Shown: positions 5,778 to 12,402 of the stretch, piece by piece
How the letters are laid out: every line of letters begins with the position of its first letter
Numbering within the stretch: position 1 is the stretch's first letter
Assembly (NCBI GenBank): GCA_900549955.1
Contig: URQH01000025.1
Coordinates: 1-20,268 of the forward strand
Direction: 5' to 3'
Origin: an uncultured Eubacteriales bacterium
GTDB lineage: Bacteria; Bacillota; Clostridia; Christensenellales; CAG-138
Length of the DNA stretch: 20,268 nucleotides
Position numbers and translations under genes: made by a program
Notes under the pieces: model-generated
The model's input: the letters and a program-made list of their open reading frames with translations, nothing else
Told to the model about the DNA's origin: nothing
Databases searched by the model: none

Positions 5778-7184
5778 ATGAAAACGACACTGTTTCAAAA
5801 CGCCGACTGGATCATCACGATGGACGATGCCCGCGCGCGGCTGCGCAATGCGGACCTGCTCGTCAGCGGGAACGAGATCCTGGCGATTGGCAAGGGCCTG
5901 GCAGAGCAATACCGCGGCCGGCTGACCATCGACGAGACGATCGACGCGCGCGGGAAGCTGTTGCTGCCGGGGTTTGTCAACGCGCATCACCACACCTGGC
6001 AATCCCTGATCCGCAACATCAAGGCGACGCAGGGCATGGCGCTCGAGCCGTGGCTCAAGGTCATGTATGAGGTCTACAAGGATCTCAGCCCGGAAGTGGC
6101 GCGCGCCGGCATCTATGTCAGCCTGGGCGATTGCATGAAGACGGGCTGCACCACGTCCAACGACCTCTGGTATCCGCACCCGGTCGGCGTGCCCAAGCTG
6201 ATGGACGCGGAGATCGAGGCGGCCCGCGAGATCGGCATCCGGTTTCACCCCGTGCGCGCCTACCATTCCGTGACGAGCGACATCGTGCCGCCGGAGGTGG
6301 TGGACACCACGGAGGGCGTCATGGCCGACGCGGAGCGGCTGATCCGGCTGTATCACGACCGCTCGCGCTTTTCCATGTGCCGCGTCGGCATCGGGCCGAG
6401 CATTGCGCAGTATGAAACGGAGGAGATCCTCCGCGCCACGGTGGACCTGGCGGAGCGGCTGGACGTGATGGTGCACGGGCACCTTGCCGAAAGCCGGTAT
6501 GAGACGGAGTATACCATCGAAACCTTTGGCTGCCGTCCGGCGGAATGGTTCCGTCGCCAGGGGCTGCTGGGCAACCGCTTCTATTATGCGCACTGCATCC
6601 ATCTGGACGACCGCGACGTGCAGCTGCTGGCCGAAACGGGAACGGGCGTCGCCAGCTGCCCCATTTCCAACATGTACCTGAGCTCCGGCGCATGCCGCAT
6701 CCCCGACCTGCTGCGGGCGGGCGTCAGGCGGATCGGCCTGGGCGTGGACGGCGCGGCGAGCAGCAACTCTTCCAACATGATGGAGGAGATCCGCGTGGCG
6801 TATCTGCTGAACCGCCTGAGCTGGGGCGACAATTCCTGCGGCGCGGAAGACATCCTGTATATGGCCACGGCCGGCGGTGCGCGGGCGCTGGGCCGGGACG
6901 ACATCGGCCAGCTGGCGCCGGGCATGGCGGCGGACATCGCCATGCTGGATTGGAACCAGCTCCAGTATGCGGGCGGTTGCAACGATCCGGTCGACTGCAT
7001 CGTCATCAGCGGCGATGCGCGCATGGTCGATCTGGTCATGGTCAACGGCACGGTCACGGTACGGCAGGGCCGGCTGACGCTGGTGGACGAGGCGGCCAAG
7101 CGCGACTATGCCAATCGCGTCGGCCGCGAGCTGCTGACCAAGGCGTCGGTACGCATCCCCGGCCTGCAGGCCGACCTCTGTTAA
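5778..7184 (+). CDS. 8-oxoguanine deaminase-like amidohydrolase
   Basis: The 468-residue protein belongs to the metal-dependent amidohydrolase superfamily, cytosine deaminase/AtzB branch, and most resembles 8-oxoguanine deaminase, which converts 8-oxoguanine to urate. Metal and catalytic landmarks are all present: H70-x-H72 in PGFVNAHHHTWQSL, VHGHLAES (233-238; H235, E238), AHCIHLDD (271-278; H272) and GLGVDGAAS (320-328; Asp324). SCPISNMYL (293-301) and the C-terminal APGMAADIAMLDW strand are typical of the group. A relaxed or different amino-purine substrate is possible. I chose ATG 5778, which follows AAAGGA (5763-5768); an upstream GTG at 5739 would lie inside the hairpin. It sits downstream of a purine permease, which fits uptake then deamination. 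Two hairpins, the second a terminator, follow the stop. Confidence 0.87.
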   Translation: MKTTLFQNADWIITMDDARARLRNADLLVSGNEILAIGKGLAEQYRGRLTIDETIDARGKLLLPGFVNAHHHTWQSLIRNIKATQGMALEPWLKVMYEVYKDLSPEVARAGIYVSLGDCMKTGCTTSNDLWYPHPVGVPKLMDAEIEAAREIGIRFHPVRAYHSVTSDIVPPEVVDTTEGVMADAERLIRLYHDRSRFSMCRVGIGPSIAQYETEEILRATVDLAERLDVMVHGHLAESRYETEYTIETFGCRPAEWFRRQGLLGNRFYYAHCIHLDDRDVQLLAETGTGVASCPISNMYLSSGACRIPDLLRAGVRRIGLGVDGAASSNSSNMMEEIRVAYLLNRLSWGDNSCGAEDILYMATAGGARALGRDDIGQLAPGMAADIAMLDWNQLQYAGGCNDPVDCIVISGDARMVDLVMVNGTVTVRQGRLTLVDEAAKRDYANRVGRELLTKASVRIPGLQADLC

Positions 7185-7194
7185 ACGAAAGCTG

Positions 7195-7267
7195 CGCCGG
7201 GTTGACTTCTCCCGGCGTGGAGAACTTCCAAAAAGCGCCCCCCGGCAGCTGCCGGGGGCGCTTTTTT
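7195..7267. terminator. Tandem hairpins; the second is a strong bidirectional terminator
   Basis: The first hairpin pairs CGCCGGG (7195-7201) with CCCGGCG (7211-7217). The second runs from AAAAA (7230-7234) through a GC-rich stem of about 13 bp, with one extra C on the left arm and an AGCT centre, to TTTTTT (7262-7267). Flanking A and T runs make it able to stop transcription from either strand. It separates the deaminase operon from the Bce-like module. Confidence 0.9.
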
Positions 7268-7340
7268 GCAAGGCGGGGGTGCAGGGCCGGGGAGGTCGCC
7301 GCCGGCGCCGCCGCACGGCGGGGCGCGCGATTGCCCCCTG

Positions 7341-7367
7341 TTGCGCGGGGCGCGGGTGTGGTACACT
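7341..7367 (+). promoter_or_regulatory. Extended -10 promoter of the Bce-like two-component genes
   Basis: TGGTACACT (7359-7367) is an extended -10 element; TTGCGC (7341-7346) could be a -35 but only 15 bases separate it from TACACT. Transcription would start near 7374. The 256 bases from 7268 to 7523 hold no gene; the ~150-base leader is extremely GC-rich and carries a 14-base exact repeat, CGGCGGGGCGGCGG, at 7387-7400 and 7480-7493, with a 10-base partial copy at 7316-7325. Confidence 0.5.
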
Positions 7368-7523
7368 GTGGGTGTGAGCGCCCCTGCGGCGGGGCGGCGG
7401 AAAGCGCGCATCCCCCGCGGCGGGCGGGGCGCACACAGGGGAAAAGAACGCCATCGACGCGCCAGGTTGCGCACGCCCACGGCGGGGCGGCGGGCAGCAG
7501 GGCGCGCGGACGGGAGGAAGCGG

Positions 7524-8195
7524 ATGTACCGGGTTTTGATCGTGGAGGACGACCCCGTGATCGCGGGGGCGATGGAGGAACTGATGGAGCAGTGGGCGCT
7601 TGCGCCGCGGCGCGTGCGCAACTTCCGGGACGTGCTGGCCGAGTTTACGGCGTATGACCCGCACCTCGTGGTGCTCGACATCGCGCTGCCGTTTTTCAAC
7701 GGCTATCACTGGTGCAGCGAGATCCGCAGGCGCTCCCGCGTGCCGATCCTGTTTCTCTCCTCGGCGTCGGACAACATGAACATCGTCATGGCGATGAACC
7801 TGGGCGCGGACGACTTCATTGCAAAGCCGTTCGATCAGGCCGTGCTGATGGCCAAGTTGCAGGCGCTGCTGCGCCGCGCATACGACTTTGCGGCCGCGCC
7901 GCCGGCGCTGGAGTACCGCGGGGCACGGCTCGACACGGGGGCGCAGGCGCTCGCCTATGCGGGGCGAACCGTGGCGCTGACCCGGAACGAGTACCGCATC
8001 CTGCTCGTGCTCATGGAGAACTGCGGCAAGGTGGTCAGCCGCGAGCGGCTGATGGAGCGGCTCTGGGAGACGGACAGCTTTGTGGACGACAACACGCTGA
8101 CGGTCAACGTCAACCGCCTGCGCAGGAAGCTGGAGGCGGCGGGGCTGACCGATTTTATCGCCACCAAAATCGGCGTGGGGTACCTGATCCCCTGA
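7524..8195 (+). CDS. bceR: OmpR-family response regulator (BceR-like)
   Basis: The 223-residue protein has a receiver domain (about 1-115) with the acidic pair E8/D9-D10, the phospho-acceptor Asp52 in VVLDIALP, and the switch Lys101 in IAKPF, followed by an OmpR/PhoB winged helix (about 125-223) containing LTRNEYRILLVLMENCGKVVSR and NTLTVNVNRLRRKL. This combination with the downstream kinase and transporter is that of BceR-type regulators, which turn on a peptide-antibiotic transporter. GGGAGG (7512-7517) lies six bases before ATG 7524. The kinase gene starts 12 bases after the stop. A matching operator lies in front of the transporter gene at 9205-9218. The symbol is by family resemblance; the inducing peptide is unknown. 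Confidence 0.9.
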   Translation: MYRVLIVEDDPVIAGAMEELMEQWALAPRRVRNFRDVLAEFTAYDPHLVVLDIALPFFNGYHWCSEIRRRSRVPILFLSSASDNMNIVMAMNLGADDFIAKPFDQAVLMAKLQALLRRAYDFAAAPPALEYRGARLDTGAQALAYAGRTVALTRNEYRILLVLMENCGKVVSRERLMERLWETDSFVDDNTLTVNVNRLRRKLEAAGLTDFIATKIGVGYLIP

Positions 8196-8207
8196 AAGGA
8201 GGCGGAC

Positions 8208-9200
8208 ATGCGCTTTTTTTGCCGGTATCTGAAGCAGCGCAGGCGCGGCCTGCTGTTTGCGCTGCTGTGCGCCGCCATTTTTTCCGGCACGTTCCTGCTC
8301 TATGACGTGCCGCTCTTTGCCGTGCTGTACCCGGCCGGCCTTTGCCTGGTGCTGGGCGCGCCGGTCCTGGCGGCGGACGTGCGCCGCGCGCGGGAGCGGC
8401 ATCGCCGCCTCGAGGTGCTGCGCCGGCAGCCGGCCGCGCTGATGGAGGGGTTCCCGCAGGACGGCACGCAGGAGGCGGAGGACTATCAGGCGGTCATCGC
8501 CGCGCTGCGGCGGGAGCAGGCGCAGCTCAAGGCGGACATGGGCCGGCGCTATCGCGATATGGTGGACTACTATACCATCTGGGCGCACCAGATCAAGACG
8601 CCCATCGCCGCCATGCGGCTGATCCTGCGCAACGAGGACACCGCGACGGGACGCCAGCTGACGGAGGAGCTGCAGCGCGTCGAGCGGTATGTGGAGATGG
8701 TCATGGCCTTCCTCCGGCTGGGTTCCGACACGCACGACTATGTGTTCCGCGAGCAGGCGCTCGACCCGATCGTGCGGGAAGCGGTCAAAAAGTTTGCGGG
8801 GCAGTTCATCCGCAAAAAGTTGCGCCTGTGCTATGAGCCGTTGCCCGGACGGGTGCTCACCGATGAAAAGTGGCTCGCGTTCGTCGTGGAGCAGGTGCTC
8901 TCCAACGCCGTCAAGTACACCGAGGACGGGGGCACGGTCGCGATCGCCCTGGAGCCGCCGATGACGCTGTGCATCCGGGACACGGGCATCGGCATCGCGC
9001 CGGAGGACCTGCCGCGCGTGTTTGAAAAGAGCTATACCGGGTACAATGGACGCAGCGACAAAAAGGCGAGCGGCCTTGGGCTGTACCTGTGCCGGCGCAT
9101 CTGCGACGGGCTGGGCCACGCGATCGACCTCCGCTCGTCGCCGGGCGGCGGCACGGTGGTGCGCATCCGGCTGGCGCACGACGAGCTGCCCGTGGAATGA
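8208..9200 (+). CDS. bceS: Intramembrane-sensing histidine kinase (BceS-like)
   Basis: The 330-residue kinase has two closely spaced membrane helices at the N-terminus (about 13-32 and 36-56) with almost no outside loop, the mark of intramembrane-sensing kinases that read the state of their transporter rather than bind ligand. The phospho-acceptor His127 lies in YTIWAHQIKTPIAAM, the exact style of BceS proteins. The ATPase domain shows Asn233 (VLSNAVKYT), DTGIG (258-262) and SGLGLYL (288-294). AAAGGAGG (8195-8202) overlaps the stop of the regulator and sits five bases before the ATG. It should phosphorylate the upstream regulator when the ABC transporter meets its peptide substrate. Confidence 0.93.
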   Translation: MRFFCRYLKQRRRGLLFALLCAAIFSGTFLLYDVPLFAVLYPAGLCLVLGAPVLAADVRRARERHRRLEVLRRQPAALMEGFPQDGTQEAEDYQAVIAALRREQAQLKADMGRRYRDMVDYYTIWAHQIKTPIAAMRLILRNEDTATGRQLTEELQRVERYVEMVMAFLRLGSDTHDYVFREQALDPIVREAVKKFAGQFIRKKLRLCYEPLPGRVLTDEKWLAFVVEQVLSNAVKYTEDGGTVAIALEPPMTLCIRDTGIGIAPEDLPRVFEKSYTGYNGRSDKKASGLGLYLCRRICDGLGHAIDLRSSPGGGTVVRIRLAHDELPVE

Positions 9201-9240
9201 CGCCTTACAAAACTGTAAGGCGGCCGGAGGGGAATGTAAG
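9201..9240 (+). promoter_or_regulatory. BceR-type operator with a second half-site
   Basis: TTACA (9205-9209), AAAC, TGTAA (9214-9218) fits the TNACA-N4-TGTAA consensus reported for BceR-like regulators, and the repeat extends to nine perfect base pairs per arm (CGCCTTACA and TGTAAGGCG, 9201-9222). A further TGTAAG at 9235-9240 lies exactly 21 bases, two helical turns, from the first TGTAAG. The site begins directly at the end of the kinase gene and upstream of the transporter promoter. Confidence 0.85.
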
Positions 9241-9270
9241 CCGGATCGATGGCGGCGCATCCCCTCTTTT

Positions 9271-9279
9271 TGGTACACT
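9271..9279 (+). promoter_or_regulatory. Activator-dependent extended -10 promoter of the transporter genes
   Basis: TGGTACACT is an extended -10 element; the position 17 bases upstream (9251-9256, GGCGGC) has no resemblance to a -35. That fits a promoter needing the regulator bound at 9201-9240. Transcription would start near 9286, just before the ribosome site AAGGAG (9295-9300). Confidence 0.65.
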
Positions 9280-9311
9280 GGCTGCACCAAAGCGAAGGAG
9301 CAGACGCCAAT

Positions 9312-10076
9312 ATGAGTATTTTGGAAGTCGACGCGGTACAGAAGACCTATGTTACGCGGCTGGGCGGCGCCCAGGTGCGCGCGCTGACGAACGTGAGTTT
9401 TCAGGTGGAGGAGGGCGAGTATGTCGCCATCATGGGCGAGTCCGGCTCCGGCAAGACCACGCTGCTGAACATCCTGGCCGCGCTGGACCGGCCCACGGCG
9501 GGCAGCGTGCGGCTGGACGGGCGCGACCTGGCCACCATCCCCGAGGCGGACGTGGCGGCCTTCCGGCGCGACCACCTCGGGTTTGTGTTCCAGGAGTTCA
9601 ACCTGCTGGACACGTTTTCCATCGAGGACAACATCTATTTGCCGCTGGTGCTCGCGGGCAAGACGCCGCAGGAGATGCGCCAGCGCATTGCGCCGCTTTC
9701 CCGGGAGCTCGGGATTGCGGACATCCTGAAAAAGTATCCGTACGAGGTCTCCGGCGGGCAGAAACAGCGGGCGGCCATCGCGCGCGCGCTGATCCCCGGC
9801 CCGCGGCTGCTGCTGGCGGACGAGCCGACCGGCGCGCTGGACTCCCGCGCGACGGACGAGCTGCTGCGCCTGTTCGGCCGGATCCACCGGGGCGGGCAGA
9901 CGATCCTCATGGTGACGCACTCCGTGCGGGCGGCGAGCCACGCCGGGCGCGTGCTGTTCATCAAGGACGGGGAGGTGTACCACCAGCTGTACCGCGGGCA
10001 GAGCACCGAAACGGAGCTGTACCAGAAGATCTCCGACACGCTGACCATGCTGGCGACGGGCGGTGAGGGCAGATGA
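9312..10076 (+). CDS. bceA: Bce-type ABC transporter ATPase (BceA-like)
   Basis: The 254-residue protein is a complete ABC ATPase of the MacB/LolD/BceA type: Walker A GESGSGKTT (42-50), Q-loop Gln94, signature SGGQKQR (147-153), Walker B LLLADEPTG (166-174) and switch His203 (MVTHS). In this family the ATPase and its large permease free cell-wall precursors from peptides such as bacitracin, giving resistance and also signalling to the kinase. Start ATG 9312 follows AAGGAG by 11 bases. Its stop TGA overlaps the start of the permease gene (ATGA), so the two are translated together. A nested start upstream would extend into the promoter and is rejected. Confidence 0.94.
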   Translation: MSILEVDAVQKTYVTRLGGAQVRALTNVSFQVEEGEYVAIMGESGSGKTTLLNILAALDRPTAGSVRLDGRDLATIPEADVAAFRRDHLGFVFQEFNLLDTFSIEDNIYLPLVLAGKTPQEMRQRIAPLSRELGIADILKKYPYEVSGGQKQRAAIARALIPGPRLLLADEPTGALDSRATDELLRLFGRIHRGGQTILMVTHSVRAASHAGRVLFIKDGEVYHQLYRGQSTETELYQKISDTLTMLATGGEGR

Positions 10077-12106
10077 AGCGGGGCGTCTACCGGACGCTGG
10101 CGTGGACCGGCGTCCGCAACAACCGGAAGCTGTACGTGCCGTATCTGCTGACGTGCACGGGCATGGTCATGATGTGCTATATCATGTCGTTCCTCGGCGC
10201 CAACCCGGCCATTGCCGAGATGCGCGGCGGCGACACGATGCAGTCGATCCTGGGGCTGGGGTTCGGCGTGCTGGCGGTATTCTCGGTCATCTTCCTGTTC
10301 TATACCAATTCGTTCCTGATCCGAAGGCGGACGAAGGAATTCGGCCTGTACAACATCCTGGGGCTCGGCAAGCGGCACCTGGCGCTCGTGCTGCTGCTGG
10401 AGACGGGGGCCATCGCCGCGGTCACGCTGTGCGCCGGGCTGGCGCTCGGCATCGTGTTTTCCAAGCTGGCCGAGCTCATGCTGGTAAAGCTGATGGAGGG
10501 GACGCCCACGGCCCTGTTCGAGGTGGGGCTCGAAAGTGCCGTGCGGACGGCGCTGCTGTTTGCCTTCATCCACGCGCTGATCTATGGCAACGCGCTGCGC
10601 CGCATCCGCGTGGCAAACCCGGTGGAGCTGCTGCACAGTGAACGCGCGGGCGAAAAGCCGCCAAAGGCCAACTGGTTGCCGGCGCTGCTCGGCGTGGCGC
10701 TGCTGGGCACGGCGTATTACCTTGCGGTGTCCATCCGGGACCCCGTGGCCGCGCTCGTGGTGTTCTTCTTTGCGGTGGTCATGGTGGTGGCCGCCACGTA
10801 CCTGCTGTTCATCTCCGGCTCCGTGACGCTCTGCCGGCTGCTGCAGAAGAACCGGCGCTATTATTACAAGACCAACCACTTCGTGTCCGTCTCCTCCATG
10901 GCCTACCGCATGAAGCGCAACGGGGCGGGGCTCGCGTCGATCTGCATCCTGTGCACGATGGTGCTCGTCATGGTGTCGTCGACCGTGTGCCTGTACTTTG
11001 GGGCGGAGGGCAGCCTGCGCACCCGCTACGCGCGGCAGTTCAACCTCGACGTCATCGTGGACACCGTAGAGGAGCTGCAGTCCGGCTGGACGCAGGCCGT
11101 GCGCGGCGCGGCGGCGGACACGGCCGGGGCGCGCGGCCTGGCGGCGGAGAACGAGCTGGACTACCGCGTGGCGGCGTTCGGCGCGCCGCTGCGCGACGGG
11201 CGGCTCGTGACGGACGGCAGCACGGACGCCATCGCGGACATGTGGCAGGTGTTCCTCGTGCCGCTCGACGACTATAACCGCCTGGCCGGGCGGGAAGTGT
11301 CGCTCTCCGGCGGCGAAGTGCTGCTGTGCGCCACCAAGGGCATGGCGTATCCGGCGGATACCCTGCAAATCGGGGACGGGGCGCCGCTCGCGGTCAGGGA
11401 GCGGGTGGAGCCGTTTGTGAGCAATGCGATCGACGCGATGCAGATCGTCCCGTCGCTGTACGTCGTCGTGCCGGACTTTGCCCGCGCGGTGCGGCAGCTG
11501 GAGGACGGCGCCGCGGACCTGCAGGTGGCGCTGCACTGGTACTATGCCTTTGACCTGCCGTGCGGGGACGAGGCGCAGCGCGAGGTGGACGCGGCGCTTG
11601 TGGAGGCGCTCGAAACGGTGAAGCAGGCCGCGCAGCAGGAGGGCAATTTTTACGTGGGCCTTGAGAGCCGGGCGGTGCAGCGGGCCAATTTCCTCGGCCT
11701 GTACGGCGGGCTGCTGTATCTCGGGGTGCTGCTCGGCATCGTGTTCCTCGCCGCCGCAGTGCTGATCATCTACTACAAGCAGGTGTCGGAGGGCTATGAG
11801 GACCAGGCGCGGTTCGGCATCTTGCAGCAGGTGGGCATGACCCGGCGCGAGATCCGCAGGAGCGTCAACTCGCAGCTGCTTACCGTGTTCTTCCTGCCGC
11901 TGGTCACCGCGGGCGTGCACCTTTCGTTCGCGTTCCCGATGATCCAGAAGATGCTCCTGCTGTTCGGCCTCGCGGACGTGTCGCTGCTCATCGTGATCAC
12001 GGCGTGCTGTTACCTGGTGTTTGCGCTGTTTTACATGGCGGTCTACCGGGCGACGTCCCGCGCCTATGTGGCCATCGTCAGCGACGCGAAGAGGACGGCG
12101 GGATGA
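10073..12106 (+). CDS. bceB: Bce-type ABC transporter permease (BceB-like)
   Basis: The 677-residue membrane protein shows the ten-helix plan of BceB permeases: helices at about 22-42, 58-80, 104-128, 155-172, 200-219, 225-248 and 287-308, then an outside domain of about 230 residues (311-540), then helices at about 543-567, 601-622 and 636-658. FtsX-type segments follow the second and eighth helices (RRRTKEFGLYNILGLGKR and EDQARFGILQQVGMTRRE). The outside domain is where these proteins vary and engage their peptide-lipid target, so its sequence decides specificity. It overlaps the ATPase gene by four bases and the following small gene by four bases (ATGA), indicating one coupled operon regulated by the upstream operator. 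Confidence 0.94.
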   Translation: MKRGVYRTLAWTGVRNNRKLYVPYLLTCTGMVMMCYIMSFLGANPAIAEMRGGDTMQSILGLGFGVLAVFSVIFLFYTNSFLIRRRTKEFGLYNILGLGKRHLALVLLLETGAIAAVTLCAGLALGIVFSKLAELMLVKLMEGTPTALFEVGLESAVRTALLFAFIHALIYGNALRRIRVANPVELLHSERAGEKPPKANWLPALLGVALLGTAYYLAVSIRDPVAALVVFFFAVVMVVAATYLLFISGSVTLCRLLQKNRRYYYKTNHFVSVSSMAYRMKRNGAGLASICILCTMVLVMVSSTVCLYFGAEGSLRTRYARQFNLDVIVDTVEELQSGWTQAVRGAAADTAGARGLAAENELDYRVAAFGAPLRDGRLVTDGSTDAIADMWQVFLVPLDDYNRLAGREVSLSGGEVLLCATKGMAYPADTLQIGDGAPLAVRERVEPFVSNAIDAMQIVPSLYVVVPDFARAVRQLEDGAADLQVALHWYYAFDLPCGDEAQREVDAALVEALETVKQAAQQEGNFYVGLESRAVQRANFLGLYGGLLYLGVLLGIVFLAAAVLIIYYKQVSEGYEDQARFGILQQVGMTRREIRRSVNSQLLTVFFLPLVTAGVHLSFAFPMIQKMLLLFGLADVSLLIVITACCYLVFALFYMAVYRATSRAYVAIVSDAKRTAG

Positions 12107-12315
12107 TCGCGCGCGCCGCGGGGGCGCTCGGCCGGCTGGCGCTCTGGCTCGGGGTGGCCGTCGTGACGGCGGTCGCCCTTGCGGCCATGGGGCTGCTGTA
12201 CCTGTTTCTCACCGGCGCGGGCGCGGTGCTGGACCGGCTCACGGCGTGCCTGGAGCGGACGCGCGGCCAAGCGCCCGCCGCCCGGCTTGACAAGACGCAA
12301 AACCAGCCGATATAA
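12103..12315 (+). CDS. Small single-pass membrane protein coupled to the Bce permease
   Basis: The 70-residue product begins with ATG overlapping the permease stop in ATGA, the same coupling used between the ATPase and the permease. It has one long hydrophobic segment (about 13-42, with LGVAVVTAVALAAMGLLYLF) after a short basic N-terminus, and a polar, basic C-terminal tail. No family was recognised, and known bce operons do not usually carry such a gene. It may be an accessory or regulatory subunit of the transporter, or a recently arisen gene. Its last codons coincide with the promoter of the next gene: the stop TAA is part of the -10 box. The composition and the overlap support expression, but the function is unknown. 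Confidence 0.6.
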   Translation: MIARAAGALGRLALWLGVAVVTAVALAAMGLLYLFLTGAGAVLDRLTACLERTRGQAPAARLDKTQNQPI

Positions 12316-12316
12316 T
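12287..12316 (+). promoter_or_regulatory. Consensus sigma-A promoter of the UDP-glucose dehydrogenase gene
   Basis: TTGACA (12287-12292), an 18-base spacer and TATAAT (12311-12316) match both consensus boxes perfectly. The promoter lies inside the 3' end of the small membrane-protein gene. Transcription should begin near 12323. Confidence 0.92.
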
Positions 12317-12326
12317 GGGACATACC

Positions 12327-12344
12327 GCGGCCGGAAACGGCCGC
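12327..12344 (+). promoter_or_regulatory. 5'-terminal stem-loop with GAAA tetraloop in the ugd leader
   Basis: GCGGCCG (12327-12333), GAAA, CGGCCGC (12338-12344) form a perfect 7-bp hairpin capped by a stable GNRA tetraloop, within a few bases of the predicted transcript 5' end. Such end-proximal hairpins are known to protect messages from 5' decay. It is about 40 bases upstream of the ribosome site. Confidence 0.6.
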
Positions 12345-12402
12345 TATGCGTCTCATGCGGCTGCCCATACCGGGGGCGCATGGCGGGAGGAGGCCGAGCA
12401 CC

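Noticed and set aside
4281..9983. A 1900-codon open frame on the minus strand opposite the permease, deaminase, kinase and ATPase genes
   Set aside because: It is antisense to five well-supported genes, is rich in His, Arg, Ala and Gln without any domain, and is explained by the strong G/C preference at third codon positions of the plus-strand genes.
9635..11920. A 761-codon minus-strand frame opposite the Bce-type transporter genes
   Set aside because: Antisense shadow, no motifs, His/Arg-rich.
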